A stretch of DNA of 64,000 nucleotides, taken from NCBI RefSeq assembly GCF_900101345.1, contig NZ_FMUX01000015.1, positions 1 through 64,000 on the forward strand, in the 5' to 3' direction. The translations under genes were made by a program, and so were the position numbers. Every line of letters begins with the position of its first letter. Positions within the stretch are counted from its first letter, which is position 1. Below, piece by piece: positions 45,969 to 55,084 of the stretch. The notes under the pieces were generated by a model, which made no database searches, had not been told where the DNA came from, and saw only the letters and a list, made by a program, of their open reading frames with translations. Source of the stretch: Desulfoluna spongiiphila. GTDB taxonomy: Bacteria > Desulfobacterota > Desulfobacteria > Desulfobacterales > Desulfolunaceae.

Positions 45969-46315
45969 ATATTTTAAAGGCTGTCCCCCTTCGGGAATCG
46001 GCAGACTTTTAAAAATATTTTAGGCCCTCCGGCTTTTTCAGCCGGAGGGCCTTTTTTTATGCCATCCTTCCAGGGCTTTCTTCTGCGTCATTCAAGGCTC
46101 TTTTGATAAAGGCACACCCTGCACCCCACGTCCGCGAACTTGATTTTATCACCGCAAACCGGATAAAATAGGGTTTTCTTTCAGTCACGCTTGCCCCGGC
46201 AGCCTCCCCCGTCTGCGCCACACCTTCCACGACCTGTTTCTAAGCTGCGTGCCATCCCTTCGCCTCAAACGAAGTTGCAGTCTTTCTTTTAAGAACCCCC
46301 TAAAGGAGCACTCCC
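45969..46315. other. Intergenic region
   Basis: About 347 bp with the csp2 terminator at its start and the DctP ribosome site at its end; nothing else recognised. Confidence 0.5.
46022..46058 (+). terminator. Intrinsic terminator of csp gene 2
   Basis: Stem AGGCCCTCCGGCT with AGCCGGAGGGCCT, then T7. Same architecture as the csp1 terminator with a changed inner stem. Confidence 0.92.
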
Positions 46316-47344
46316 ATGAACAGGTTTTTAAACACGGCCGCAGCGATCCTCGTGGCCCTGGGCCTTTCCGCAGGATGCAGCAAAGATGATACCGAGACAC
46401 CGGACAAAGCCACACCCGTGACCCTGCGCATGGCCACACAATTTCCCGAGAATCACCCGGCGCATGCGGCAACCTTGCGAATCAAGGACGCTGTTGAAAA
46501 AGGAACCGAAGGCCGGATCAACATCACGATCTTTCCGGAGAGCCAGCTCGGCAGCCCGGAGCAGGTCTATGACGGTGTGAGCAGCGGCTCCATCGATGCC
46601 GCCCACATCCGCATCCCAGACCAGGCGGACCCGCGCCTGGGAACCGGTGACCTGCCCTACATTGCCGCGGACTACAGGGAGCTGAAACACGTGTTCGCCC
46701 CGGAAGCCTTTATCCCCGTTCAGGTCGCAAAGCTCCTGAAAAAGAAAGACGTCAAATTTTTTGGCTACTACATTGAAGGGTTCGTCGGGGTGGGAACCAC
46801 CGGGGAAGCCCAAAACCTGACAAACCTCGGAACGGACAAAGGCATCGTCGTCAGCGTGTCCGGCCTTGAGGCCATCAAAACAGGGATACAGGCCCTTGGT
46901 TTTCGAACCACCGCCCTGCCCTATACAGACGTACACGCAGCCCTTCAGGCCGGAGTGGTGGACGGCTGGGCCGGGGGCCCGCCCAGCCTCAATTATTCAG
47001 GCTTCAGCGATGTCATCACCACCTATTACCAGCTGAACTGCAACGTTCAAAGCTCCCAGTACATCATGAGCATGAAAGCCTTTAAGTCGTTCAGTGCCCC
47101 GGATCAGGAGGTGATAGCCAGGGCTTTCGCAGCCGAAGGCCAGAACAGTTTTGACATCGCTGAGCAGGAGGACATTGGATACAGACGGAAACTGACGGAG
47201 GCGGGCGTTACAGTAAATGAATTTTCAAGGCATGAACTACGCGCCATGGCCGATTACGTACGCGACAAAACCTGGCCCGAACTGGACAAAACCCTGACGC
47301 GCAAATGGATGGAAGGCCTCAAAGAGTGGTACAGCGCACAATAG
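46316..47344 (+). CDS. dctP: TRAP transporter DctP-family solute-binding lipoprotein
   Basis: 342 residues. A lipobox (LGLSAGC, Cys20) after a short hydrophobic stretch marks a lipoprotein. The remainder has DctP features: LRMATQFPENHPA at the start of the mature part, TIFPESQLGSPEQVYDGVSSGSIDA, and VVDGWAGGPPSLNYSGFSDV. These capture organic acids in the periplasm for DctQ/DctM permeases, but no dctQ or dctM gene is nearby. ATG follows CTAAAGGAGCACTCCC. Confidence 0.9.
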   Translation: MNRFLNTAAAILVALGLSAGCSKDDTETPDKATPVTLRMATQFPENHPAHAATLRIKDAVEKGTEGRINITIFPESQLGSPEQVYDGVSSGSIDAAHIRIPDQADPRLGTGDLPYIAADYRELKHVFAPEAFIPVQVAKLLKKKDVKFFGYYIEGFVGVGTTGEAQNLTNLGTDKGIVVSVSGLEAIKTGIQALGFRTTALPYTDVHAALQAGVVDGWAGGPPSLNYSGFSDVITTYYQLNCNVQSSQYIMSMKAFKSFSAPDQEVIARAFAAEGQNSFDIAEQEDIGYRRKLTEAGVTVNEFSRHELRAMADYVRDKTWPELDKTLTRKWMEGLKEWYSAQ

Positions 47345-47646
47345 GCCTGGGCTGATGACAATCTAAAAAGCCATTTCAAGCGCTCTCAAAGGTTCCAAAG
47401 CACCCGGAACCTTTGGGGGCCGGCGGGTTTCCCCGACACGACGGCACAGAGGATACCGGTCAAAACCACAGCATGCCCTCGGCTTCCGGGTGTCGCCGGC
47501 TATTGTACAGCAAAATGGTCAAGAATATCGGGTTGACACCACTGCCGCAATCCCCCACAATGGGTCCCTTTAACAGGAAGCCAACGTGTAAAAACGTTAC
47601 GGGGCAGGCCCGCCCCTTTGATATACGTAACTCAACAGGAGTACCC
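47345..47646. other. Intergenic region
   Basis: A 10-bp hairpin (CAAAGGTTCC 47387-47396 with GGAACCTTTG 47406-47415, no T-run) follows the dctP gene. The rest up to the rhodanese start shows no gene. Confidence 0.5.
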
Positions 47647-48207
47647 ATGCGCCAACGATTAGCCCATGTCATCGCCTTCGTTCTTATGATGGTAGCCCCC
47701 ATCACCTCGTCCCTTGCCGATTCACCTGCGGTTCCCTTGATGAAACAGACAAGCTTGGGGCTTTACATCACGGCCGCCGATGCCTGGGCCGAATGGCAGG
47801 CGAACCCCAAAACCACGACAATCCTGGATGTCCGAACCCAGGAGGAGTACATGCTCATCGGCCACACCACCATGGCCCGTAACATCCCTGTCATGGTCAT
47901 GGAGCCCATTCGGGAACGCATCTCCATGGCCCCCAACCCGGATTTCGTTGCCCAGGTCAAAAAACACTACGCCCCGGACACCCGCCTGTTCATCCTCTGC
48001 CGATCCGGCGGCCGCAGCGCCATGGCCGTCAATATCCTTGCCAAAGAAGGCTTTACCCAGGTCTATAACATTGTGGACGGATTCGAAGGGGACACGATAA
48101 AAGAGACGGGCCATGCAGACTACGGCAAGCGAAAGCTAAACGGATGGGTAAACGCCGGTGCGCCCTGGACCTACGATTTGAACCGGGAGCTGCTCTACCT
48201 GCCCTGA
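47647..48207 (+). CDS. Periplasmic rhodanese-like protein
   Basis: 186 residues from ATG 47647 (CAGGAGTACCC before it). Signal peptide at 1-25 (hydrophobic core, ending SSLADSP). A single rhodanese domain: LDVRTQEEY at 60-68, active-site loop LCRSGGRSAMA with catalytic Cys118. Such secreted single-domain rhodaneses transfer sulfane sulfur or bind persulfides in the periplasm. The C-terminal extension (WVNAGAPWTYDLNRELLY) is typical of the subgroup. An intrinsic terminator follows. Confidence 0.9.
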   Translation: MRQRLAHVIAFVLMMVAPITSSLADSPAVPLMKQTSLGLYITAADAWAEWQANPKTTTILDVRTQEEYMLIGHTTMARNIPVMVMEPIRERISMAPNPDFVAQVKKHYAPDTRLFILCRSGGRSAMAVNILAKEGFTQVYNIVDGFEGDTIKETGHADYGKRKLNGWVNAGAPWTYDLNRELLYLP

Positions 48208-48210
48208 TCC

Positions 48211-48270
48211 AAACAGGCCGCACAGGTCTTTTGGCCTCTTCCTCGACACCTGTGCGCTATACCTGTTTTT
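48211..48270 (+). terminator. Terminator of the rhodanese gene
   Basis: Nested arms AAACAGG (48211-48217) with CCTGTTT (48262-48268) and GCACAGGT (48220-48227) with ACCTGTGC (48248-48255), then T5. It overlaps the 3' end of the convergent HAD gene. Confidence 0.65.
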
Positions 48271-49099
48271 GTGCCAGCTCCTTAAGGCTCGCATTCCCCA
48301 CGACCTTGTCGATCATGGCCTTGACGCTGCCGTCCATGCGGCTGCCTTCCGTATAATCCGCCGGGGCAATGAGGGTGGCCCGCCCGTCGGCCAGCAAGCT
48401 GGCCGCCCGGCTCCTGGCGCCCCGTTTCCCCGGGGCATAGGCCGCGATGGCATGGCCGCCCATACTCGTCACCACCCGCATGCACGGGATGTCCGTCTCC
48501 CCGTCTCCGATAAAAACCATGTTGGAAAACGGAACGTCCCGGTCTTCCGGGGAGACGCGCTTGTTGATCAACGAGTGGTCATAGACCTCCAGGCTCCCCT
48601 TGTTGATGCGGTAGAGGTACTGGGTCTTGGTGGTGTAGTTCACCGCCAGGGCCGGCCAGCTGGCGATGCCGTGGTGGTCGTACATAAACCCCGAGGCAAA
48701 GATGGCGTCAAAACACTCCGCGATCACCGTCCCCCGGATCATCTCCCGCAGCCCGGACGAGACAATGTAGTGGCTGACCTTCACCCCCTTCTCCCTCCCA
48801 TAGGCGTTGATTCGGTCAAACCACCCCTCCACCCCTTCAAACAGCTCGATGCCCGCCCCGAAGGCATGGAAATCCTCCCGCCTCACCGGCACCTCGTTCT
48901 GCTTGGCCTTTTTCAACATCAACCCCATGTACGCCAAAATCTGATCGGCATCGTGCTCCCGGGCGTATGCATCCACCTCCGCCCAGAAATCCCGGGATGC
49001 CACCTTCAACCGCGGAATAAAATCATACTCCTGCATGTTCCCCGGAGACAGGGTTCCATCAAAATCATACGCAATGGCCATGGGAATCGACTTGGACAC
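48257..49099 (-). CDS. HAD-superfamily phosphatase
   Basis: 280 residues. HAD motif I is YDFDGT (nucleophile Asp12, acid Asp14), motif II is IVSSG, and motif III/IV IGDGETDIPCM near residue 210. The cap inserted between motif I and II is helical (about 30-100). These hydrolases remove phosphate from small molecules; the substrate is unknown. Start ATG after GGAGGTCCCC on the minus strand. Confidence 0.88.
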   Translation of the reverse strand: MSKSIPMAIAYDFDGTLSPGNMQEYDFIPRLKVASRDFWAEVDAYAREHDADQILAYMGLMLKKAKQNEVPVRREDFHAFGAGIELFEGVEGWFDRINAYGREKGVKVSHYIVSSGLREMIRGTVIAECFDAIFASGFMYDHHGIASWPALAVNYTTKTQYLYRINKGSLEVYDHSLINKRVSPEDRDVPFSNMVFIGDGETDIPCMRVVTSMGGHAIAAYAPGKRGARSRAASLLADGRATLIAPADYTEGSRMDGSVKAMIDKVVGNASLKELAQKQV

Positions 49100-49205
49100 A
49101 GGGGACCTCCATTGAGAAAATCAAAAAAAAACAGACGGGAACACAATAAAACAGGCGGGGGCGGGAACGCAAGGGGCATCCAGAGCCGCCCGCCGTGTGT
49201 CACCC

Positions 49206-49460
49206 CGTAGGATGCAAAGCGTCAGCGTGCCCATCTTTAACCAATGAACCCACACCATGCATCATCACCGAGGGTACCTCGCAGCCCGGCAAAGCCCCCT
49301 CCCATGCTTGACTCACGGAGAGCAATACACTCACCAATCACGTCCGCAGGCGAATTGGTCACAACCTCCTGAAAATGAGTCCACAACACATCCATACTAC
49401 GCAGCACAACAAAACGCCACGTCACCAGGCTTGTAGACAAAAATTGGGTAATCGGAAGAC
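49206..49460 (+). repeat. Dispersed intergenic repeat, copy A
   Basis: Starts GTAGGATGCAAAGCGTCAGC and ends near GGGTAATCG. Matches copy B at 55069-55355 in at least three blocks in the same order; copy C at 63678 keeps only the first block. Confidence 0.55.
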
Positions 49461-49511
49461 CGCTCCTGCGCCATAGAATGGCCACACACCCGTGGAGCAA
49501 AATGTCGACAC

Positions 49512-49536
49512 AAAAAAAGCCGCACAGGAGTGCGGC
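49512..49536 (-). terminator. Terminator of the double-DUF302 gene
   Basis: On the minus strand GCCGCAC-TCCT-GTGCGGC followed by T7, about 70 nt beyond the stop. The flanking GAGCGCCGCACTCC is shared with the terminator at 50833. Confidence 0.85.
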
Positions 49537-49606
49537 GCTCCATTGCGGCTCTTTTATCCGGACTTTTTCAGGTCACGGTCCCATTCCACACCGACTTCCA
49601 ACCCAC

Positions 49607-50506
49607 CTATTCGTTCAACTCAAGTGCCCGTTTAAATGTCTCTGAAAGCCTTCCGTTAAGCATGTGATGGGGCTTGATGCTGTTCCCGTAATGCAACTCG
49701 GCAAAAAGGACGATGTCGTTGTACGCCACCTGGACCTCCTCTTTTCCATTCTCATACACCAGAACCTTCTGGCAGAAAGCATCAAGGCCCAGCTTGGGAA
49801 ATTTTGCCATGGCCATGCCACCCGGAGCCGGACCCCCGAAAAGCAGGAGCTTCATCCGGGGCAGCTCATCGCCCAGGCTCATTGCATCCTCTTTGTAATC
49901 GACAACGGTAAACCATTTGGTGTCCCCTTCGGCCATCACATTTTTCTGCAGGCGCTCAATGGTCGCCTCGAAGCCAAAGGGGGAAGATAAGAATTGGATC
50001 CCATATCCCGGGGTGACGCCTTCACCGTCAACCTCGGACACAAGCTCCGGCGGAACATGTGCCAATGGCTTCGTCAGGGCCTCGGTGTACGCAGCCAAAC
50101 TCACCGAGGCATCAAGCCCATGCCTTTTCCTTATAAAATCGGCAGATGCATACACCGCTTTTGCCGTCTCTCCCTGCATATCTTCACTGTACACGAGAAT
50201 CCGAAACGGAAGGTCCAGCCCCACAAGGGGGTTGTGTTTTAGCAAAGGGGTGTTCACCCCGGGATCTGTGTAGATGGTCACCTGGGACGCCGGCATCTCC
50301 ACCCCCTTCTCCTCTGCCAACCGCGAATGATCAATGACCAAAACAATCTCTTTTTCGGGAATTTCCGCATCAATTGCCAAGCTGAGTTTATCCACCGCAC
50401 TGAACCGATCCTGGGGCTCACCCCCTGATTTACACCCTGAAAGAAAAACCGATGCCACACCAAAAAGGCCAACCACAACCCATGCACTTAATGCCGGAGT
50501 TCTCAT
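49607..50506 (-). CDS. Lipoprotein with two DUF302 domains
   Basis: 299 residues. A lipobox (VFLSGC, Cys25) follows the hydrophobic leader. Residues about 35-150 form one DUF302 domain (IDHSRLAEEKG, TIYTDPGVNTPLLKHNPLVG, DLPFRILVYED-like strand), and about 165-295 a second, diverged one (FTVVDYKEDAMSLGDELP, LLLFGGPAPGGMAMAKFP, DAFCQKVLVYENG). DUF302 proteins are small and often periplasmic with unknown function. GAGGAGGTTCC precedes the ATG. Transcribed alone; followed by a terminator. Confidence 0.85.
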   Translation of the reverse strand: MRTPALSAWVVVGLFGVASVFLSGCKSGGEPQDRFSAVDKLSLAIDAEIPEKEIVLVIDHSRLAEEKGVEMPASQVTIYTDPGVNTPLLKHNPLVGLDLPFRILVYSEDMQGETAKAVYASADFIRKRHGLDASVSLAAYTEALTKPLAHVPPELVSEVDGEGVTPGYGIQFLSSPFGFEATIERLQKNVMAEGDTKWFTVVDYKEDAMSLGDELPRMKLLLFGGPAPGGMAMAKFPKLGLDAFCQKVLVYENGKEEVQVAYNDIVLFAELHYGNSIKPHHMLNGRLSETFKRALELNE

Positions 50507-50797
50507 GGAACCTCCTCGGGGCCCCGCCCCTTTTAAAAATCGGTAAAATGATGCTCAAACCTGTGGGCCACACCTTGCCAGAGAACAGGAACGTATAAAA
50601 CATGCCCGTTGCCCTGAGGGCATTGGGTAGACCGCTTTTTTAGGAAATCACCTTACATGGAAAGAATTGCCCACCTGTGTGGGGGCTGGCGCCCTTGGAT
50701 TCACCCGGGCTTTTCAAGACGTGATGATCTAATAGATTACACACAACACCCATAAAATACAATTTTTTCAAACCCATGGAGCCCCCCTTCTTCTTTG

Positions 50798-50862
50798 GAG
50801 CGCCGCACTCCGTGCGGCATGACCGACGACACAAAAAAAGCCGCACGGGAGTGCGGCGCTCC
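50798..50862. repeat. Large palindrome enclosing the mcrBC terminator
   Basis: GGAGCGCCGCACTCCGTGCGGC (about 50798-50819, written here as arm one) faces its near-perfect complement at about 50840-50862. On the minus strand the second arm alone forms a terminator hairpin. The GAGTGCGGCGCTCC core recurs at 49529-49541. Confidence 0.65.
50833..50857 (-). terminator. Terminator of the mcrBC operon
   Basis: On the minus strand GCCGCAC-TCCC-GTGCGGC then T7, about 80 nt beyond mcrC. Nearly identical to the terminator at 49512. Confidence 0.85.
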
Positions 50863-50938
50863 GGTACGGCTCATTGCATTTTCAAGGGAACGGCCAAGGC
50901 TCCACAGCAAAGCTATTCAAGCCCCCTATGCCATGATC

Positions 50939-52174
50939 TTACGGAAAAAAGACGTCAGTATCTCCACTGGGTATCACGTCTATGGGGATAATGCGGATGG
51001 TGACACGGACATCCCCCTGGAGGCGAAATTCGACGGGTGATGTCAACTTCGCCTGACGGGGATAAACCAAGGCCAGCTTATCAATGCCATACCGGGCAGC
51101 ATAGGCACTGACCTGATACAGGTCGCCCTGTGTGATTCCAAGGTTTCTCCCGTTTTCGTTCAGGATTTTCCATTTGGCATCGGCAAGGGCTACGGGCGTG
51201 CTCTCATCCAGAAAGACCATGTCGGGTTTCATCAAAAACATGTCATTGCCGGTGTCTGAACGAGTCGCCATGTATTTTTTGGGGCCCTGCTCACGCAACC
51301 GCAACCCCCTTTTTCCTGCATTCTGACGCATGATATCCGAGACATACGCTTCAAACAGCCTGTTCATATCAAAGACAAGGGCCAGGCACGGCAGATCACC
51401 GGCCACCACATCCGGGTGGAGGCCCTGCAAAAACATGCGGCACAGGCCAAAAATCTCTTTAAACCGACACGTCGTGCGATCAAAGGCAAGGCTGTCGTAA
51501 AATGCGAGATCTGCCGGGATGTCTTTGATATCGGCAAATTGCATAAGAAGCCGTGCAATCCGCTTTCGTGCTGTTGCGCCCGATGCGAATGTCCGCATCC
51601 GGCACAACACCGATTTGATCATTTGATTGTGGGGGGTGTCGATGCTCATTTCGTCGTAGCAGCAATAGAGACGCTCCCCGTGGGCCAGGTTGTGCTTGAA
51701 CTGCATGTCGAGCTTGATCCTGCCCCTTAAAACATGGAGGTTCTCCTCTTTTTCCACATACCCCCGAAGCATGCCTTGAATCAATTGGGCCTGAAGAAGA
51801 TCACAAAAATAGATCAGGAACACGTCAAGAAGCACCTCGGTTTGGCGGCCCATGGCCCCCTCACCCACTGGCGTTGTCCTGAGGCGCCGTGCCCGTTTCA
51901 AAAGATAAATCAATGCCGCCCTGCAGGCCCCCGGGCTCTCCTCCCGCCCATGGATTTTTGGGAGAATCTCGATGCAAAGATCTCCCAACGACACCACCCC
52001 GCAATGCTGAGCGAACGTGATGACATGATGCCCCCAGGCAAACGTTCGTTTAGGCAACCGGGCTTCAAGGCGGGAAAGGGCTTCGGCATGGGCCTCCGTA
52101 AGCACATGCTCGCCCTCACGACGGGAAGCCCGGATCGGAATGCGCTCATGTTCGATGACGCTTAAGATTTCCAT
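50939..52174 (-). CDS. mcrC: McrC, nuclease subunit of a type IV (McrBC) restriction system
   Basis: About 411 residues. The N-terminal part is the McrC DUF (WGHHVITFAQHCGVVSLGDLCIEILPKI). The C-terminal PD-(D/E)xK nuclease is KPDMVFLDEST...ALADAKWKI, with Asp318, Asp332 and Lys334. McrC cuts DNA and stimulates McrB's GTPase. I chose ATG 52174, 2 nt after the mcrB stop; a TTG at 52180 would overlap mcrB by 4 nt. There is no strong ribosome site, so translational coupling to mcrB is likely. It ends the operon with a strong terminator. Confidence 0.92.
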   Translation of the reverse strand: MEILSVIEHERIPIRASRREGEHVLTEAHAEALSRLEARLPKRTFAWGHHVITFAQHCGVVSLGDLCIEILPKIHGREESPGACRAALIYLLKRARRLRTTPVGEGAMGRQTEVLLDVFLIYFCDLLQAQLIQGMLRGYVEKEENLHVLRGRIKLDMQFKHNLAHGERLYCCYDEMSIDTPHNQMIKSVLCRMRTFASGATARKRIARLLMQFADIKDIPADLAFYDSLAFDRTTCRFKEIFGLCRMFLQGLHPDVVAGDLPCLALVFDMNRLFEAYVSDIMRQNAGKRGLRLREQGPKKYMATRSDTGNDMFLMKPDMVFLDESTPVALADAKWKILNENGRNLGITQGDLYQVSAYAARYGIDKLALVYPRQAKLTSPVEFRLQGDVRVTIRIIPIDVIPSGDTDVFFP

Positions 52175-52176
52175 GC

Positions 52177-54810
52177 TCAATTGACATCTTCATATATTTT
52201 TCGAATGGCATCCGGGGCGATGTTGGCCTCATCCTCAACACGGTACTCGATGAGATCGTCATGGCCTGCAACGTCAAAGCCAAAAGCCTCTTCTGGTTTG
52301 ACAATCCGATGGCAGACAATCTGTGGGTCGTGATGTTGCCCATCTTCCCCCACATCGTGAAAAACCTTTTGAATACTGCGCCAGTCTTCATAGAAATACT
52401 CTTGAAGCAAGGGGATAACCTGGTTCAGGAGCACCTCTTTAAGATCAGCAAACGTCCTCACATTGCAAAAATAAGCATGGCCCAGGGTCATGTCCCGGTT
52501 GAGCAGGAACCGGATCCTCAGGTTCATGGCATCAAGCATCTTACGAAGATCAATGACCCCACCGTCACCATCATCAATGGTTCCATCCGCGGCACGTCCG
52601 TTGATGACCGCCGAATTCGGCATCAATTCTTTAAAACGAAACCTGCGCCGCAGTGCAGTGTCGATGAGGGCAATAGAGCGGTCCGCCGTATTCATGGTGC
52701 CGTATATATCGAGGTTCACCGGCACACCGAATGTTTCGCCGGAGTAAGGAAGCGTCAGCTCCAACCCTTTGGTCAGGTGACCTTCGCTGTCGGACTCCGC
52801 CCGTTTATCAACCTCCATCAGGGTAATGAGCTCCCCGAAAATTTTGGCTATGTTTCCCCGGTTGATCTCATCAATAAAAATAGCGTACTTCTGCTTGGGA
52901 TCTGCCTTGGCCTTCTTGACGATCCGCTTAAAAACCCCGGGAACCACCCTGTACGAAAACCCGTCACCATCCTCGCCTGCGTCAACAGGCCGAATCCCTT
53001 CCAGGAAATCCTCATAACTGTACGCCTGGTGAAATGTAACGAATTCATATCTCTGTTGCTGCGTCCCCGCATCGGGCCCTCGCTCCCAGGAATCCGCCAA
53101 AGCGGGAATGTCATCACACGTTTCCTGCCAGCCATCCGTAAAGGACCAAACCGAGTCACGGCTCTTTTCAAACACAAAGGGTGCGCACCGGTTCCGGGTC
53201 AGCACGGTCGTGCACGATTCCGGGGTGTGCTGCTGAAGCGTGGCCCAAATGGTCTGCTTGATATGGCTGGTACGTTCCATAACACGCCCTTTGAGCCCTA
53301 CAAACTCATGGGTGGCAATGTCACCGACCTTTGCCCTGCCCCCCAGCTTGTACAATGCCGCAGCGATCACATCAAACCATCGCACATCAGCAAGTTTCTG
53401 CATCAACCATACGTCACGCTGGATAGGCGTACTCTGTGTGGCATATCGTTCTTTGAGCCGATTGAGTTCGTAGGTTTTCCCCGTGCCGGGAGGCCCGTAA
53501 AAAATGAGGTTTCGGGGGCGCATTGCAGGCAAAGTGGGCTGCTCTGGTTTCGATACTTTTTCGACTGTGTCTTGCCAGAGCTTCTCCAGCATTCCGGCAG
53601 CCTTGGGTTTTATTTTGATACCTGAAGCCAGCGGAGACCACGCCTGATCGTCCGGCACCGCCTTTTTCAACTCTTCCTGAGAAACCATGGGATCCCCTTG
53701 GTCGGGATCCTGAATGCGTGAAAAAGCAATATCCACGTACCAGATCTGCTTGTTCCCGCTGCCTTGGGGCTCATCCCAGTGATCTGCTTGATAAGGCGCC
53801 GTCACCACATTGCCGATGGCGATAACCCCGCGTGGTTCCGCGCCGCTCCGGGTCAGGTAGACCCTGTCCCCCACATGGATACCGGTGTTGGCACAATTCC
53901 AGCGCAGCGTCACGGTTTCCCCGTTATGGGTAGCCCGGCGATCGGCGGCCAGGGTCTCCCAAGGCCATTTGGTGGAGTTCCAGCTGAAAAGCCAGGAGTT
54001 GTGGGGAGACTCGAACCATAGGTTCCGCAACGGAGGCGAATAAAAATCGAGTTCCTCTGTTCCATAAGAGGCCTCCTGCTCCTTGCAGATTTCGTGGAGT
54101 TCCCCATCCAGGTCACTCACCGTAATCTTGTTGACTTGGGCTGGCCGGAGTTCCCTGAAAGCCGCAACGATGCTCCGCCGGTGCGTACCTCCAAACACCC
54201 GTTCACAGGCATCGGGAAAAAGGAGAAACAGGAACATGTGACGAAATTGACGGGACTCGTTTTCCTCCAGCGTCTCCAGCCATGTTGTCATGGCCCGGAC
54301 ATCCCCCAAAAGCCTCTTTCGTTCGTCAAGACCCATGGCCTTCAAGCCCGACATCAACCGGATAAAATAGATAAACTCGCGCCATCGATTGGTATTGTAT
54401 GCGGTCCCGGCGCTGCCTGCCCCCACCAGATACCGGTCGGACAGCCAGGAGATGTCTTGAGGCAAGCCCGTCCCCGACCATCCCCAAATCATCCCAATTC
54501 CCTCACGCTTCTTTTCGGGGGTGATGTTGCTCGGGCAGAGAAACATCACCCAAAACATCTCCGCAGCCAGTTTTTTGACCTCGGGCACCGTGGGCTCAAG
54601 CTGGGATTCCAGCTTTTCATAGAAACTCCCATCACCCATATCAAGGTTCTGGATAAAATACTGATCCAGAGCACGGAAGTGCTCCAAAGACCAAAGGGTG
54701 TCATCAATAAACACAGCCCCATCGTTTTCAATGCACGCCCTTCGCCAATGCTCAGCCGCGTCCAGAATGGATTCGACATCGTGGGTTTTTTCGCCGCAAT
54801 ATCTGCTCAT
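52177..54810 (-). CDS. mcrB: McrB-like AAA+ GTPase with an EVE/PUA-like modified-base reader domain
   Basis: 877 residues. 1-250 is an alpha-helical region of unknown role. About 265-412 has the features of an EVE/PUA-like domain (NSWLFSWNSTKWPW, GDRVYLTRSG, GVIAIGNVV, WYVDIAFSRI), which reads modified cytosines in related systems. The McrB AAA+ domain follows: Walker A FYGPPGTGKT (437-446), Walker B AIFIDEINRGN, and the McrB signature GTMNTADRSIALID, which replaces sensor I and supports GTP use. It would recognise modified phage DNA and drive McrC. ATG follows CAGGAGAACCCTT. mcrC begins within 2 nt. Confidence 0.92.
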   Translation of the reverse strand: MSRYCGEKTHDVESILDAAEHWRRACIENDGAVFIDDTLWSLEHFRALDQYFIQNLDMGDGSFYEKLESQLEPTVPEVKKLAAEMFWVMFLCPSNITPEKKREGIGMIWGWSGTGLPQDISWLSDRYLVGAGSAGTAYNTNRWREFIYFIRLMSGLKAMGLDERKRLLGDVRAMTTWLETLEENESRQFRHMFLFLLFPDACERVFGGTHRRSIVAAFRELRPAQVNKITVSDLDGELHEICKEQEASYGTEELDFYSPPLRNLWFESPHNSWLFSWNSTKWPWETLAADRRATHNGETVTLRWNCANTGIHVGDRVYLTRSGAEPRGVIAIGNVVTAPYQADHWDEPQGSGNKQIWYVDIAFSRIQDPDQGDPMVSQEELKKAVPDDQAWSPLASGIKIKPKAAGMLEKLWQDTVEKVSKPEQPTLPAMRPRNLIFYGPPGTGKTYELNRLKERYATQSTPIQRDVWLMQKLADVRWFDVIAAALYKLGGRAKVGDIATHEFVGLKGRVMERTSHIKQTIWATLQQHTPESCTTVLTRNRCAPFVFEKSRDSVWSFTDGWQETCDDIPALADSWERGPDAGTQQQRYEFVTFHQAYSYEDFLEGIRPVDAGEDGDGFSYRVVPGVFKRIVKKAKADPKQKYAIFIDEINRGNIAKIFGELITLMEVDKRAESDSEGHLTKGLELTLPYSGETFGVPVNLDIYGTMNTADRSIALIDTALRRRFRFKELMPNSAVINGRAADGTIDDGDGGVIDLRKMLDAMNLRIRFLLNRDMTLGHAYFCNVRTFADLKEVLLNQVIPLLQEYFYEDWRSIQKVFHDVGEDGQHHDPQIVCHRIVKPEEAFGFDVAGHDDLIEYRVEDEANIAPDAIRKIYEDVN

Positions 54811-55013
54811 AAGGGTTCTCCTGAGTGGATCCGAATTTTTGCTACACCAGTGTTATATCCATTCTGGTGATTTTCCAAGGAGTAATGACGTCTTTTTAAG
54901 AACCAGGCCGATTTGGCTTAACGCAAAAGGCCATGCCACGTCGTCCACAGATGTTTCCGCATCGCCACACCGGAATGGCCGGTTCGCGCCGTGCCCGATG
55001 GGCACGGCACTAC

Positions 55014-55084
55014 CTTTGCCCATCCTACGTATTTTCAAGTTATTGCTGCTGTTCGGCGTGTATCACCCTGTAGGATGGGCAAAG
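55014..55084. repeat. Inverted repeat of the GTAGGATGGGCAAAG element
   Basis: Perfect 15-bp arms 55014-55028 and 55070-55084 with a 41-nt loop. The right arm is the first block of dispersed repeat copy B. Confidence 0.75.

Larger units (their letters stand above)
49100..49606. other. Intergenic region with dispersed repeat and terminator
   Basis: 49206-49460 resembles 55069-55355 in scattered blocks (GTAGGATG..CAAAGCGTCAGCGTGCCCATC; ACCTCGCAGCCCG.CAAAGC; GTAG.CAAAAA..GGGTAATCG), so both derive from one repeat of about 280 bp. The terminator of the DUF302 gene lies at 49512-49536. No gene. Confidence 0.55.
50507..50938. other. Intergenic region between the DUF302 gene and mcrC
   Basis: About 430 bp with the palindromic terminator region 50798-50862. 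No gene recognised in the rest. Confidence 0.55.
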
